This document shows, piece after piece, positions 45,216-58,617 of a stretch of DNA of 64,000 nucleotides. The first letter of the stretch is position 1; each line of letters begins with the position of its first letter. Location: NCBI RefSeq assembly GCF_910596095.1, contig NC_056550.1:27581001-27645000 (forward strand), in the 5' to 3' direction. Position numbers and translations under genes: made by a program. This DNA is from Thunnus maccoyii. Lineage: Eukaryota; Chordata; Actinopteri; Scombriformes; Scombridae. Under the pieces are notes generated by a model. The model saw nothing but the letters and a program-made list of their open reading frames with translations, had not been told where the DNA came from and did not search any database.

Positions 45216-48200
45216 CAAGTCTATCGATCAATTCTGAATCGATTCACAAATGTCAACAATCCTGTGATTCCCAGCACTGTAACTTTATTATGTTACTATA
45301 CTGCTGCATATACTAGGCCTATGCTCTGTTTCAATTTTCAGTTTTTTTTCTGTTTACTGTGTTGTACTGTGTTGTGTGAGAGAGGACGCTTCAAAATGGT
45401 TCTAGAGAATTGATCAGTCGAAAAGACTTTCATGACAATCTGGGATGTTGCTAGATGACCGATTAATGGGAGGCAGGACTTTGCATTTGCTACACAGTGG
45501 TTCTGGAGAACTGGACACATGTAGAGGATTTTGAGGCAGCAAATTTTCATCATCATTGGAGCATAATGATGCAACCACTTAGCAACCACTCTAAATATCT
45601 TAGCAAGCAACCAAACAGGAGCTTCTCCTTTCTTAAAGAAAATTCAGACGTATCTTGTTGACATAGGTAATGGATGTATGTATGTGTCTACAGTTAATGT
45701 TATTGTGGTCAGTAATATGTTATACAGTTTATTGAACTATTAATGATGTTATAATCTCTGATTTGTTACTCTTTATAGGGCTCTGTCTCTAAACATCCGT
45801 CTAATCGACGCATGATGTCAACTGGACAGACTGGATTTTACAACTGCGGAAAAGTTTATCACGACATCAACTATTCTATCTTTCATCGCAATGATCACAA
45901 TGTAAACAGAAATATTTAGTTCACGTTGTACAGTCATCCACCAGGAGAGTGTACTTGCATATGTGTGATTGACCGATGCAGCATCTCGGCGTCACATCGA
46001 GGCCTGATTCAACTTTTTTGCAGGAGCTCTCTGCACTGTTTCTACTCCCACTGTGCTCCACAAACAGTTTTTAATAATTCTGAGTTGAGGGTGAATAATC
46101 TACAGTCACAGGAGTTTATCAAAAACAGCATAAAGGTCGTGCACACTGAAGGTAGAAGTTTCACGTCCACCTGCTCACTTCTAATGTGTTTAGTCTTGTG
46201 GTTATGATCAATAATCTGCTCTACAGTCATGCTGTCATAGTTGGTTTACATCTGTTCTCATATCTCTAATGTAAGATATTACTGTACACATAACGATGTA
46301 GGCGGCTTTGTGTGCAGATGTCAGTTTTTGTTTAGTTACAAGAATCATTAAGTGTTGTATTTTTGCTAGAAGGTGTATTTCCTCTGTGTTATATTAGACT
46401 GGATTGTATTACACGTGTTCTGGACGCAGTATTATTATCTTTAATGTTTCTGCTCTTATTTAAACTGAAACCGTTACAAGCCAACAGCGCTCAGGATGTT
46501 ATCAGGTGGTTGATTTATAATAATAATAATAATAATAAAATCTAAAATAACAATAATACATTTGATCATGTATCTGATCAGATCTCATTCAGAGTATGTC
46601 AGATTATTTTAGGTTGCAGTAGGTGGTGTTTCTAGATGTTTCTTTACTCACGTCCCTCTTCTGTGTCCCTGAAACTGTCCCTCCAGGGAACAGAGTCACA
46701 TCCAGAGAGGTCTCATCTCCTGATCTGATCCTTCTTCTCTTCAGGGTTTCAGGTATTCAGATGTGAAACTTGCCTCTTTGCTTCTGTGTTTCTGTCTGTT
46801 CATCAGAAAAAAGCAGGCAAAGTGAACCGGATCAGTTCCAGAGTCTCTTCACAGGCTGGACCTCTTTATCAGGTCACAAAGCCTCTGTGAATATTCTAAT
46901 GAGCTGCTGATTCTGTTTAGATCACAGGCGGCGTCACGTCAATTGACGCGCATCAGTTTCCTATCCTGACGGAAGGATTGAAGTGTTTCTGTGCATAAAC
47001 AGACTGTTGAGTACTGAGGATTAATATCTGCGGTCAGAAAACACTGCAAGCTTGACAAGGACCTGAGCAAGGACACGTTTTAATACAAGAGAGATGAAGA
47101 TGGACTCAAAGCAGCTTTATCGGCATGACAGATCAGAAACCCGTAGCCTACAGAGAATTATTAACATTGACAGATGATTAGCAATATTCAAACACTTATA
47201 TCAAATACCATATAATAAAACCGCATTAAATAACAATTACATTCAACTTAACTCACACAAGACAGAAAAGTTGTCCGTATGTTTGGAAGGAATGAGGTGA
47301 ATAACATGAAAAGCTTTTCTACAGAGCTTGTTTCTCTTGTGCCAGAAACGACTATTAAAGCGATGTGTATCAGACAAATTAATTTCCAATGTCGGAAATA
47401 AAATCACGAGAGTTTTGCTGGAGTTGCTCCCGTCATCTACGATGGTTTGGTGTCATAAAACTCAGTGTCTGTCTTTGTCTCGTCTTGACGTTCCGATAAA
47501 TCAAACATGTTTAATATTATATAAAGTTTTTAGTCTCTTGCAAATAGTGAAGTTGAATGATGTGGACATTGTCAACAGCCAATAGGAGCGCTCTCTCAGC
47601 TCCAAACAGGAAGCAGCAGACCGGGTAGTTACTGTAAAAAAAAACTCCTCAAACACCGTCAAACACACACGACAGACGGTGAATTAACAGCGTTATGAGT
47701 CGGTGTTTAATCCGGATTGTATCTGATCCACCAAACAGCGCGGATTTTAGTGATAAATCTTTAATTTTTGCAACTGTTCTCCTCTCATTCCCACCGTCTT
47801 CTCCCGCTAAAATACTGCAGCTAACTAACGGAGGCTGGTGGCGAGTTGAGGCGACAAAATCCAAAATGTAAAGTTTGTACAGAAATACAGTTTATCTTTA
47901 TGGATTATATTGATACAGGTTTGACAAGAAGACTGTCGACATATGACGCCTTTTATCTTGTGTTTATAGAGTTATGTGTTCTTGCGGAAACATCAGGATT
48001 TTTAATGTCATATTTCTTAAAGGGAGTTTGGCGGAGATCGCAGCTTCACTTTAATTCAAACTGCTAAATATGAATATTTTTAATGTTTCGTCAGCATTAC
48101 AGAAACACCAGATAACTGCTAAAGTATGATAAGGTTGTGTGACGTTGACTGCTGTTAGTTAATGGTTTGATTAATGGTTTAATAATGTGTGTTTGTATTA

Positions 48201-48720
48201 ATTACTGACGGTGACTTACTGTATTCAGTTTCTATGCTGATTGACTTTTGATGATGTCATCAATGACTCCTGATGACACTTGAAAGCTCATCAATCTCGT
48301 TGCCCTTTAGCTTCACTTCTTATAAGTCACATCAACATTTATTCATCCAGAAAAAAGCTCATTTTTCTCTGATTAACATGACCTCTTCTTCCTGTCAGCT
48401 GCTGTGTGTCTGCAGTGGATTTACTTACATGAAATGAAAATTAGTGAATAACAGGAACAATCAGCATGTAGTGTATGTTGTTGTTATAACTGAATTAATT
48501 AATTAATTACATTTTTGGGAGGCTGTTTTTTTTTTTAGAACAAACTACTGCACACATGCTGAGGCAGCTGTGGTTTTTGTTTCTGCTCAACAGTTTTGTA
48601 AATCTAGTTGTAGTTTTACAAATAGTGACCCTGCAGGACCCCCATAATCTGGGTTCAATAGTTTGTGACTAAAAACTGAGTGATTTATGACACGTTGTCT
48701 TTCAGACTCTCAGTCAGTCA
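45216..48720. other. Intergenic stretch, no supported gene
   Basis: Sequence without a convincing exon chain. It holds an (AAT)n run at about 46,518-46,540, a 12-bp palindrome CGTCAATTGACG near 46,938, and moderately GC-rich parts (46,630-47,000 and 47,580-47,870) that could be promoter or enhancer DNA. Confidence 0.4.
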
Positions 48721-48721
48721 G

Positions 48722-48910
48722 TATAGAGCTGCAACTAAATATTATTTTGATCATAGATTAACCTGTTGAGTATTTTCTCAATTAATTGATTAGTTGTTTG
48801 GTCAATAAAATGTCAGAAAATGATGAAAGATGTCGATCTGTCGACGTCCTCAAATGTCTTGTTTTGTCCACAACACAAAGATATTCAGTTTACTGTCACA
48901 GAGACGAAAG
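48722..48910 (+). repeat. MITE-like repeat, GAGCTGCAACTAA type
   Basis: TAGAGCTGCAACTAAATATT followed by ATTGATTAGTTGTTTGGTC is the start of a repeat common in teleost genomes (from memory). A decayed relative lies at about 59,480-59,800. Confidence 0.55.
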
Positions 48911-48912
48911 AA

Positions 48913-49380
48913 ACATTTAATAAGTGCTGGAAAGTAACTAAGTACATTCATCTAGGTACTGTACTTAAATACAATTTTGAGGTATTTGTACTTTACTTGA
49001 GTATTTCCATGTGATGTTACTTTATACTTCTACTCCACTACATTTATTTGTCTGCTTTTATATTTCTTTGTTTAAATTGTTATGAACTTTGTGTGAAAGG
49101 TGCTATATGAATAACATGTATTATTATTTAAAAATATGGTATATATAATTTATATTAATTAATGAATATTTATATAAGGGAATACAATTATTAATACTAT
49201 TATTAAAATGGTCTTACATGTATTTGTTAGTGATTACTGTAATACGACACTTTTAAAGAAGCCAGTCTGCATAATTAACGCTTTTGATACTTTCAGTACA
49301 TTTTGCTGATAATACTTCTGTACTTTTACTGAAGTAATGAGATGAATTCAGGACTTTTACTTGTATTGGAGTATTTTAAG
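48913..49380 (+). mobile_element. hAT-like MITE copy
   Basis: GCTGGAAAGTAACTAAGTACATT at the left and GACTTTTACTTGTATTGGAG near the right match the 17.7-kb family; the right TIR is lost. Confidence 0.65.
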
Positions 49381-50604
49381 ACTACAGAGTTTCAACTTAG
49401 TAAAGAATGGAATGAAAGAATATTTCAGTAAACGTACGTCAACGTGATATTTACAAGATCTACATATGTGTGCAGAAACAAACATATGTGGAAAAACAAA
49501 GTGCTTATTCAGCTGTTCTGATGTCATTTGTGGTGTGTGTGTACAGATCAGATGTATTAATGTTATTGAAAAATCAAGAAATTGAACATTTTGAGATACA
49601 TGACTCTGTGTGATGACTATAAAGTTCCTGTTTTTTAAAGGCTGCCACAGGAAGTCACATGTCAAAGTTCATGTAAAATCCACATAAAACTACTACTGTT
49701 TTCATAGGTAGTGTTAAATTCCACTTCATACAGAGGTTGATGTTGAAAAGCTACAATCACACTCACACATACAAAAAACAGGACAGATTTATCAACTGCA
49801 GAAATTTTATTGAACCAAATGTGGATTTTGCAAAACAGACTTGCTCTCCATCACCTTCAGTCACAGGAGCACAGTGTGAGCTGACCATGGCTTTGATTTT
49901 AAACTACGTCTTTAAACTCATGTTTATAAATTATTGCATTATAGGAAAACGAAATATTCAAGTGTCCAAAACCGCAGGTCTGGTACCAGATTTTTTTTTT
50001 CTTTTATTGGACCAAACAAGAAAGCTGGTCAAGAGCCAGAGTAGGAAACTACCTTCTGTCCTACCGACTATTCAACAAGATAGTTAACCAGCAACTGACT
50101 TCATTTCCTACCCTGCAGTCATTAGTAACATCATCGATTGACCCAGCATTCCTCAGTACAGGCCTCTCTGATCAATGTAAGACCACCACTGAACAGACCC
50201 CGTATGTCTGAAACTTGGATTGATATAAAATAATGAAAAAATTAGAAAAATGTGCCATCAAATAAAGAGCCTGAAACATAAATAAGCTGGCGTGGGGGGC
50301 GGTGAAGATATAATGGGTACACAACCTCCGCTCTGCACCTGACAGCAGGCAGCTGGGCATGTAAACACTGCTAGTGGGGAACTGAGGCAGACTGAAGAGG
50401 GAAATAACTTAAAGATGGAAAACAAACTTCTTTCAAAACCACCTTCATTCCCCTCCTACAACCTGCAGCCTTTGTTCTTCTAAAAAAAAAAAAAAAATTC
50501 ACCCACTTGAGCAGATAACACTGTTATAACACCATGACCCTCCTGCACACACCCAACCCCCCCCTTGCCCCCACCCCGTTCCCCCATGACACCACTCCAC
50601 TCCA
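49381..50604. other. Intergenic stretch, no gene seen
   Basis: Short open frames only. An A-run lies at 50,481-50,496 and a C-rich stretch at 50,555-50,585, just beyond the eif1 3' end. Confidence 0.45.
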
Positions 50605-51062
50605 ACATCTGGAGACTCATTGTTTTATTGAAACACCTTGAAGTACAAAACAAAAAAGTTACATGAAACGGTGCCTCCTTTTTATTGTGGCACGAGACCT
50701 AAAAAGAAAAAATTAAAAAAGGAAATAAACAAGGGGGAGGGGGGAGGAAGGAGGAAGTGTGTGGGAGGGTCATCACCACTCATCCCTGATGTTGTGTGGA
50801 GCTGCAGTGGTGTGTCTTTGTGAGAGCGAGCCTGCCCCCTGGTGTTGTAGGGGGGCGGTGGTGTTACAGAGTCCCATGTTTGTCAGAGGTAATTCACGTG
50901 TTAGCTAATAGGAGCTGGTGGGGCTGCGAGGGGGGAGAGGGGGGAGGAAGAGCAACAGCAGCACATAGGAGGATGGGAGGAGAGTGTGGGGGGGGAGATG
51001 GGAGGGGTGGGGGGAGTTTGATGGCCTTCCAGGAGAGAAGGGGAGAGGGCTGCTAGCAGCTT
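50605..51062 (-). other. 3' UTR of eIF1 gene
   Basis: Sequence between the stop codon and the AATAAA at 50629-50624 (minus strand), about 440 nt, with a long purine-rich plus-strand (pyrimidine-rich mRNA) block at 50,720-51,050. Confidence 0.6.
50624..50629 (-). terminator. Polyadenylation signal of eIF1 gene
   Basis: AATAAA on the minus strand (TTTATT on plus), about 435 bp after the stop codon. Confidence 0.65.
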
Positions 51063-52544
51063 CTAGAAGCCGTGGACTTTGAGCTGCTCCTCCTTGGCCA
51101 GGTCAATCTGCACAAAGAGAAACAAGAGATCGATGTTAAAATGAGCCCAACCTTCAGTCTGTGCATCACATATCGACTTACTGCTGTCCCCCGTGAAGAA
51201 GAAAACAACTCAGCTGAGACAAACACTCACAGCTGGGAAAAGTTATCCCAACAACACGTGGTGAAACAATAAAATACCCACCTCAATGAGGAACTGGCAG
51301 ATATTCTTGCGCTGGTCTCCCTGAAGCTGGATCACTTCACCATACTCTGGGTGCTCAATCACTGTCCCATTGCAGGCAAACTTCTGTTGAGGGTCAAGAA
51401 CAGAAAAACAATCAGTGGTGGCAAGAAAACACACAGCATTAACCACAAACTGAGGTAGTTACCACTCTTTATAATCACTGAAAACAACAAGGTTAATTAC
51501 ACCTGGGTGTTACCAGGAGTATTTACAACCAGGAAGCTTGAAAGTGCCCCAGGAAACACACATATATACAAAGCATTTGAGCGCCCGCCCCCATCCGCAG
51601 CCGTACCTTCTTGAAGGCCTTGACTAGCTTCTTCTTGTCATAGTCGGTGGCAATGCCCTGGACAGTTGTGAGGGTCTTCCTGCCGTTCCGCTGTTGGATT
51701 CTTATGTGGATGTAGTCCTCTGTCCCGGCTGGGAGGCGGTCATCACCCTTAGTTGCATCAGCAAAGGGGTCTGGAAGGGGAAAAAAACATGGAAAAAAAA
51801 AAGATCAAACTCCAGAAAAAGCTAGGTTATGTGCAGAAAATGTGATGCTTTGCTTCCCTATCCCGACCACACACACACAACACAAATGTTTAATAATTTT
51901 ACCAGTGACCATATATTAAAATCAAACTCTTCATCCACCCTGTTGTCACCTGGCATCTCTCTTCAGCCGAATCATATTTCAGATGAAGTGCGCAGACGTA
52001 AGAGCTAAATATACAGCTTAACAGCTTACAGGAGGCCGACAGCGGCGGTTAGCGGCATCCTTCAGCCAGAAAACACGACTGTGTTCGGGATAACAGCCGA
52101 GTCATGGTACCGCTACTTACGGTTTACGCGACGTGAATCGAAGCCAAATATCATCTGTTAATCTGGGTGAAATAAATCTCACGTTACGGATTTCGGCGAC
52201 TAACAGATTCCTTGAGCACCACTAACGGAGATGAAGAATAAGCTAACGCGTTGGTAGCTAAATGTAGGCCTAATGGCGGCCGTTTGGACGTTAGCAAAGG
52301 CCTGCTAGTCGGCTAAAATCAGACTCTCTTTTAAAAGTTTAACATTAATATCAAATCAATGACTTAAAAGGACAAGCGTTACAATTATTAAGAAACCTTT
52401 GCAACAAAGAAAATATCAGCTAGATTTGAATAAAAAGCTTGGGTTAGCTTCGCTAGCTCTCGCCCTTCCCCCACCTTGTCTCACGGATCAGTTTGGTTAA
52501 AAATTCAACTTACCAAAAGTTTGGAGGTTCTGGATAGCGGACAT
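51063..52544 (-). CDS. eif1b: Eukaryotic translation initiation factor 1 (eIF1/eIF1B)
   Basis: Exons 52544-52514, 51770-51607, 51383-51282 and 51107-51063 give 113 residues, the normal eIF1 length. It starts MSAIQNLQTFDPFADATKGD and ends KEEQLKVHGF. The SUI1 domain covers most of the protein, with IRIQQRNGRKTLTTVQGIA and YGEVIQLQGDQRKNICQF unmistakable. eIF1 binds the small ribosomal subunit near the P site and keeps start-codon selection strict. The mix LQTF, ATKGDD and KEEQ leans to the EIF1B paralogue, MSAI to EIF1, so the paralogue is not certain. The start is the only ATG ahead of the conserved N-terminus. Confidence 0.96.
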
Positions 52545-52719
52545 ACGATAAGATTTGCTTTCCTTTCGGATAATAACTTGGTTAGCGAGCGGTTCGTCGG
52601 CTAACTGTGACTTTTATTTGTCGTATCTGGGTTTTGCCTTTCCTCGGGGACGCTGGACTCGCCTTCACAAAGTCTCACAAAATGGAGATCGTCGAGTCCG
52701 AAGCACTAGAAAACAAGCC

Positions 52720-52765
52720 TTTATAGCCCCGCCCCGAAACCGACGTCAGCACGTCGCTGACGTAC
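52720..52765 (-). promoter_or_regulatory. eIF1 promoter: TATA box and CRE-like sites
   Basis: TATAAA at 52725-52720 (minus) is followed upstream by GC-rich sequence and by two TGACGT-type cores at about 52,742-52,763. A start site near 52,692 would give a 5' UTR of about 150 nt. Confidence 0.55.
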
Positions 52766-52976
52766 GTATGGGACAGATGCCGACGGCGTCACCACGCCCT
52801 ATTATTTCTCAACTTTACTGGAACAGTGACGTCATCTCTTTATAAATTACGTTTATAAAATTACATCTGTAAATTTCCAAAGCATTAAATAACTTACGTG
52901 TTATTTTTAAATTTCATTATTATCTTCAGTTCTCTTATTTCTAAAGGTTTTTTGTTGTTGTTTGTTTATTTTATTG

Positions 52977-52978
<2 letters not shown>

Positions 52979-53030
<52 letters not shown>
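52979..53030. repeat. (TA)n microsatellite
   Basis: About 52 bp of nearly pure TA with one G. A second tract lies at about 53,419-53,453. Confidence 0.95.
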
Positions 53031-53031
<1 letters not shown>

Positions 53032-53034
53032 GAC

Positions 53035-53419
53035 TTTATTCCTGTGCTTTTTATGTTGTTCTATGTCCTTCATTGATCTGTTCAACTGTGTGTTTTGTGT
53101 GATGGTTTTCCTGTATTCGTGTATTATTTGTGTTGTGTATTTCAAATTTTGACTAATAAAATTGAAAAAATTGTTCATTCACTTTTTTATTTTTTTCTTT
53201 GCTAAATTTTACATATGTAAATGTAAATTCAATAAGTCCAAGCCTCTTCTGCTTGTTTTTAAATTAAGCTCTAAGTTAAAATGTTAAAGCTGTGAAATCT
53301 ATGCTTTTATTTACAATCCCTCTGAAAGATGTGTGTTGATATATATTTATTTAAAATCTATTTTTTATGCTTTAGCTTTTATGCTGCTCCTTTATTTTCT
53401 TATGTGTATTATTGATCTG

Positions 53420-53458
<39 letters not shown>

Positions 53459-56447
53459 CACAGTTGAAAGCTTCCGTAACTAGTGACGTACTTTACAGAT
53501 TAAGATTTTAAATGCAAACCATGTGACTAATCCTTAAAATATGATGTACGTTGATCATGTTTATAGATTAAAATACGCATCAGTAGATACATTTAAATTA
53601 GCTCCAGCTACAACATTAAAATGTTTACATGTTATTTCAACAGTTATAGTAATCATACAGTATATTATCTATAATAATCTGAAAGGAGTCATTCTGTATA
53701 ATGACTTTTTCATTTTTGATACTTTTAAGTACATTTTACTGACAATACGTAAGTATTTTACTTAAGTAAATGATCTGAATACCACATTTTGGGTCCTTTT
53801 CTACAAAGACGGCCCCATCTTCACCCTGTCCTGTCTATTTAGATTTTTTTACTTATTTCTGAGGTGAGAATGAAACTAAAGATGCAGAAAGATGCAGGGT
53901 CCATACTTTCTTATCTCAGATAACAGCTCATGTGATTCAGGGGAGGGAACTAAAATAAGTTTAATATAAATGATGATGAAATAAAAATGAAACTATTCAG
54001 TATCTAAACATCAGGACAGATCAGATAAGGTCAGCTGCCTTTACAAAACAAATACGGCCGACAAACTTTTTCAGCCTCGTAAGTTTAGTTAATATAAAGC
54101 ATCACCACCCAACATTTGGCTTTATGAACAGTGTTAAGTTTCAAATCTTTTTAAAATCATTAATAGTACATCTTGTTGTGCTTTGATGCATTTTAACCTT
54201 TTTGCTAAATATAACATTCAAAACTATAAAACATCTCCAAAAAGTGAAAGTAAGTTTACCAACAGCTGCATTTTATTTTGCAGCTTTTTTATGTCAAAAA
54301 TATGAAATAGAAAGTATTTCTACCACCTTGTACATAAAAAGTGAAAGATACATCTAAGATATGTATTTTATATGTAGATTGTATATATTTATGTCCTTGA
54401 TTATTGTGTAGTAGTTGTGTATTTCTGTGACCTGTGTGTTATTCCTGTCTGCAAACTAAATTCTTCTCAAAACAAATTCATTAATTCAGTATTAAAGGCG
54501 ACTCTTCTGTCACTGCCAATATTAATGTGCTTTTGTTTCAGGTTTCATATTATTTCTCCACATTTTCAGATATGTTGAGATCAAGTTTTCTGGAAACGAA
54601 AGTATGTTGTTGTGCGTCTTGCAGAGGAATCTTACCGAGCCTGTCCTTCGATGACAGCTGTGTTTACTCCGTCTTGTATCGACGGCTGAGCTTTACGGGC
54701 GTAGAGGTGGTTAACATGCTCAGACGTGGAGGTATAATAAAGACAGACTGTTGCTCCAGAGAGAGAAGCGAGGGATGTTCACACGATGATTATTGTGGGT
54801 AAAAATATCACGGTAAACGGTTTTATCATGATAATCGTCAAAGTTTCCTGAAATCTTATTATCAGTGCTTGAATACAGTTAAATGACTTCACACTGGGAT
54901 CAGCTTGGTTGGATGTAGCTGCACAGATATAACATTTAAAGCAGTTTTAACGTTGTAAACACAAATAAGTTGTAATAATAATAATAAAGTTCGAGACAGT
55001 TGGACACCTGGCCTGTGTCACTGCTACACACCCGTTCATACTTTCTAAAATCATGAATTTTTCCAAATGAAGTTGACTGATTGATTTGTAGTGAGTGTTA
55101 TCTGCTGGGTTTGTGCCAGATGTATGTTGTTAACTAAACTGTCTGAACACTGAAGGCTCGGCAACGAACGGAGCGACGCGTAACACAGGTGCCAAACTCG
55201 TTACATCATGTAGACGTCATCAAAAACTATTTTTGGCAACAATTGATGCCTGAACATGATCAGCTCATTATCAACGCCTGAAGGAAGTCACAGAAAACAG
55301 TCACAGCCCTATGACTATGTATATATATATATCAAAAGAATGTCAAAAAAATTAATATTTGTTGTAAAATACATACAATAAGAGAGATGCAACACAGCAA
55401 AACTTTCAGTTTATAAGATATGATGCATATTGATTACGTTACGTGAAGGTAGATGTAGAAGTTCAAATGAGCTTAATTAGTAAAATGTTTACATGTTACT
55501 GCAACAGAATTAATCACATAGTTAAATACATATAATAAGTCATTCTGTATAATGACTGACAATACTTATGTCCTTTTAATTAAGTGACATTTTGAAGTTG
55601 AGACTTTGACTTATAACTGACTAATTTTTCAGTTATGTAACACAGTTCAAACCAAACAAATCTGACTTCATGATCAAACATGAACGGCGGCAGAATGTTG
55701 TCAAACTTGTGATCTGTAGTTGTGTTCAATTAGACAGCAGACATCAATAATGGCCTTGTTACTTGTCAACAGAGAGACTGCCAACAAGTCAGAGCTGCAG
55801 ACGCTCTCATAGATTCCTCGTCAGTGACGCAGAGGTGCCAGCAGGAAAAAAAAAAGGAGAGCTGGATGGAACAAAATCTGGCTGCTCTTGACACTACTGG
55901 TCTGTTTGAAAGCACCAAATCAGATTCGTCTGAAGTGGAAACACAAGAGAAAGTAGTGGAGGAGATCGAGACATGCGTGTTGCTTGCTTCACCAGGTCTT
56001 CTTTTGTGTTCTTGGTTGTGCTCCAGCTTGGCAGATTCACAGAAGACCAGGAAACTGACAATAATGCAGAGGCAGCAAGGCCTTGTTCACTTAGGGAGAA
56101 GATCTGAAGATAGGAGTCACAGGTCCTGCTTGACTTCACCAGGGAGAGACACAGATCCTGCTGAAGTTATTGAGCTACTACAGAAGATCAACTGCGTGAT
56201 GTAGAGAAATGGAGACGGCCCAAGACCAAAAGAGAGACCTCCAGGAAGGAAACCCAGAAACAGCACTCAAAGAGAAGGAAGCTGGAGGCGGGTCCTTCTT
56301 AAAGGCCTGTCTAGAAGGTGCTTTAGATGTAGCTTTCACTTTTTATGCCCAAAGTTTCAGACCGGATCCAAAACCAGCTGTAGTGGTCGGTTGAGTCACT
56401 GCTGCAGCACGTTATGAAGCTTGTAGGCAACAATGCTGTAAATGTCT
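53035..56447. other. Intergenic stretch with repeat fragments
   Basis: Pieces of the AGTACTTTTACT MITE family lie near 53,540-53,780 and 55,430-55,600. An open frame at 55,824-56,204 (126 codons, starting at GTG) shows no recognised domain. No gene is supported. Confidence 0.4.
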
Positions 56448-56720
56448 TAAAGGACCAGTATGTAGGATCTAGTGCCATCTAGTGGTGAAGTTGCAGATTA
56501 CAACCAACTGAATAATCCTCCCCTTCCAAGCATGTAGGAGAAGCTACGGTGGCTGAAAGGTCCTCTCTGTCGCCAGCGTTTGGTTTGTCCGTTCTGAGCT
56601 ACTGTAGAAACATGGCGGTGCAACATGGCGGGCTCTGTGGACGAGGACCCGCCCCCCCCATGTAGATATAAAGGGCTCATTCTAAGCTCATTCAGGTGAT
56701 TATACACTCATTAAAATACA
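56448..56720 (+). repeat. Short dispersed repeat (SINE- or MITE-like)
   Basis: AAAGGACCAGTATGTAGGATCTAG...CTAGTGGTGAAG and CATGGCGGTGCAACATGGCG are a unit I know from teleost genomes; it ends near TGCACACTAAACTTTTT. Family not assigned. Confidence 0.5.
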
Positions 56721-57179
56721 TTTATGAATATTATTTTTTCATTTCTGCACACTAAACTTTTTAAATGTTTCTGTAAAGGTTTTTACCATCCATGAGACCC
56801 TTTAGAGCCTGCTACATGTTCAAGTCCTCCTCCGCTCAAAAACCTGTTTTTCTTCTTGTTCCTTCAGTTGGATGTTTCAGAAAAGGTGCAGGACACTCAA
56901 ATATAGAAAATCAATCAATTACAGCTTTTTATTATGATGTTATTCATTGTTTATACAGCAGGAAGAGTTATAGTTGTTGAATAATGCATTAATAAACACT
57001 TATATCCGCTTATAACTACAGTACCAGTCAAACCTTCCCATTCACTTCAATGAGAAAGTGTGTCCAAACTTTAGACTGGTGCTGTTCATTATAGTGTTTT
57101 ATTAACTGTTTATATACCGATCATCGATGTTGTAAATTGGCAAAGTAAAATGTTAATAAAAAAACACAAGATCATTATA

Positions 57180-58617
57180 GACAAAACATCAAATCTTTAA
57201 TAAAAGTCACATCTGTCTAACATGACATAATGGGAGAAACGTTTCATCGTACAAAGGGTGAGACAGCAGCGAGCGTACCATCGGTAGTCACAGGTGCATT
57301 CTGGGGAAAACAGGATACATCCAACACGCCACCTTAACAGCTAACCAGCAAAACTCAACTGCTACACAACTGCGCCTAGTGCACAAAAACAAACAAAAAA
57401 AAACAACAAAACAAAAAATAAACAGATGAGCAGGATTAGAATCAAAAAAATTAAAAAGAACAAAACAAGACGCTGAGTCTGGAGTCCAGTATGTGATGAT
57501 CCGAGTTTCAACCTGACACACTTTTCCAAACTCATAGAGCCAAAGTCGTACTGTATGTTCCAGATGTTATTACATTTAAAAACACACATCTGTGATGAAC
57601 AACAGTCCTGCCTAACAAACACATCCTGAGCTGCGACTGCAATGAATAAAAGAAATGTAAAAATGTGAGACTTCTGATATGAAAACAACACAAAGGAAAG
57701 ATTCGTCATGTTTACTGTGGATTTTGTCATTTTGGATGTTTTTTTTTTTTCCACACTTACCAAGAATAGTAAGATAATAAATGGCTTCTTTTTATGGGAG
57801 GAAAATGAAACCTGATAATAAAACTATGGACACTACAGACCTGTATCACAAAGTAAGATCAACTGTTGTCAACCAGATAACTCTGACTCACTCACATCTC
57901 CAGGACTAAACTGAAAACCCGACATCTCTACAGGATCCCAACACGAACAAAAGTATTTAAAGTTTGCACTAAGGTGAGATGTGATAACGCAGAGTTGAGA
58001 CGATAAGTCTTACTTTCCTGATCCTTTTAGTCATTTTCTAAGCAAAAAAAAAAAAAAAAAAAAGTTCTGCTTTTTTTTCATTCCATCAACATCACGTTTA
58101 ACAAACATCTAAAAAGAAATTTAATTTGTGAATTGATGCAGAATCGTAGGAGATAATATTTAATTTCTTCGCCCTCCGCTATCAGCTGGCGTCTGTGTGA
58201 CGCCGTTTATCTGATGTCACAAACGTTAAGTTTAACACGCAGAGAAAGCGAAAGACTCAGTTGAACTTGCTTCGAGTTACAGGCTGCAGAGAGAATTGGA
58301 ATGAAAGGGGACCACTGGTACCACTTTAAACTGGTTTATACTGCTGTTGATAGTGTCCAGTGAAACCATTACAAAAACCAGGTCAGAACAGATTCCCTCT
58401 CCACATCAAACCAGATTCTTAAAATAATAAACATGTTATAAAAAAGAAGAAGAAAACAAAACAAAAACAAAAATCACAGCACAAAGAAATTAAAAAAAAA
58501 AAAAAAAGAAAAAAGGATAAAACAGACCAAAGCATGGAAGACACAATAATAACCTTTCACAGCGGCTCTGTTGCTTGTGTGGATCCAGTCTTGGACTTGA
58601 AGCTCTTACGTCTTCAC
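57180..58617 (-). other. Probable terminal 3' UTR exon of srsf2
   Basis: A good acceptor (GACAGTTTTCAG|GTGAAG, AG at 58619-58618) starts it and ATTAAA at 57201-57196 (minus) could end it. It has the length and A/T-rich character of a vertebrate SRSF2 3' UTR, and no other gene nearby needs it. The junction to 61706 is inferred. Confidence 0.45.

Noticed and set aside
50796..51056. Glycine-rich plus-strand frame
   Set aside because: It lies opposite the eIF1 3' UTR in a purine-rich, low-complexity block and has no homology I can recognise.
55824..56204. 126-codon plus-strand frame
   Set aside because: It begins at GTG, shows no known motif and no flanking exons. Kept only as a note.
57362..57763. 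133-codon minus-strand frame with hydrophobic parts
   Set aside because: It sits in the probable srsf2 3' UTR; poly-T/poly-A content creates Phe/Leu runs. No start context or motif supports it.
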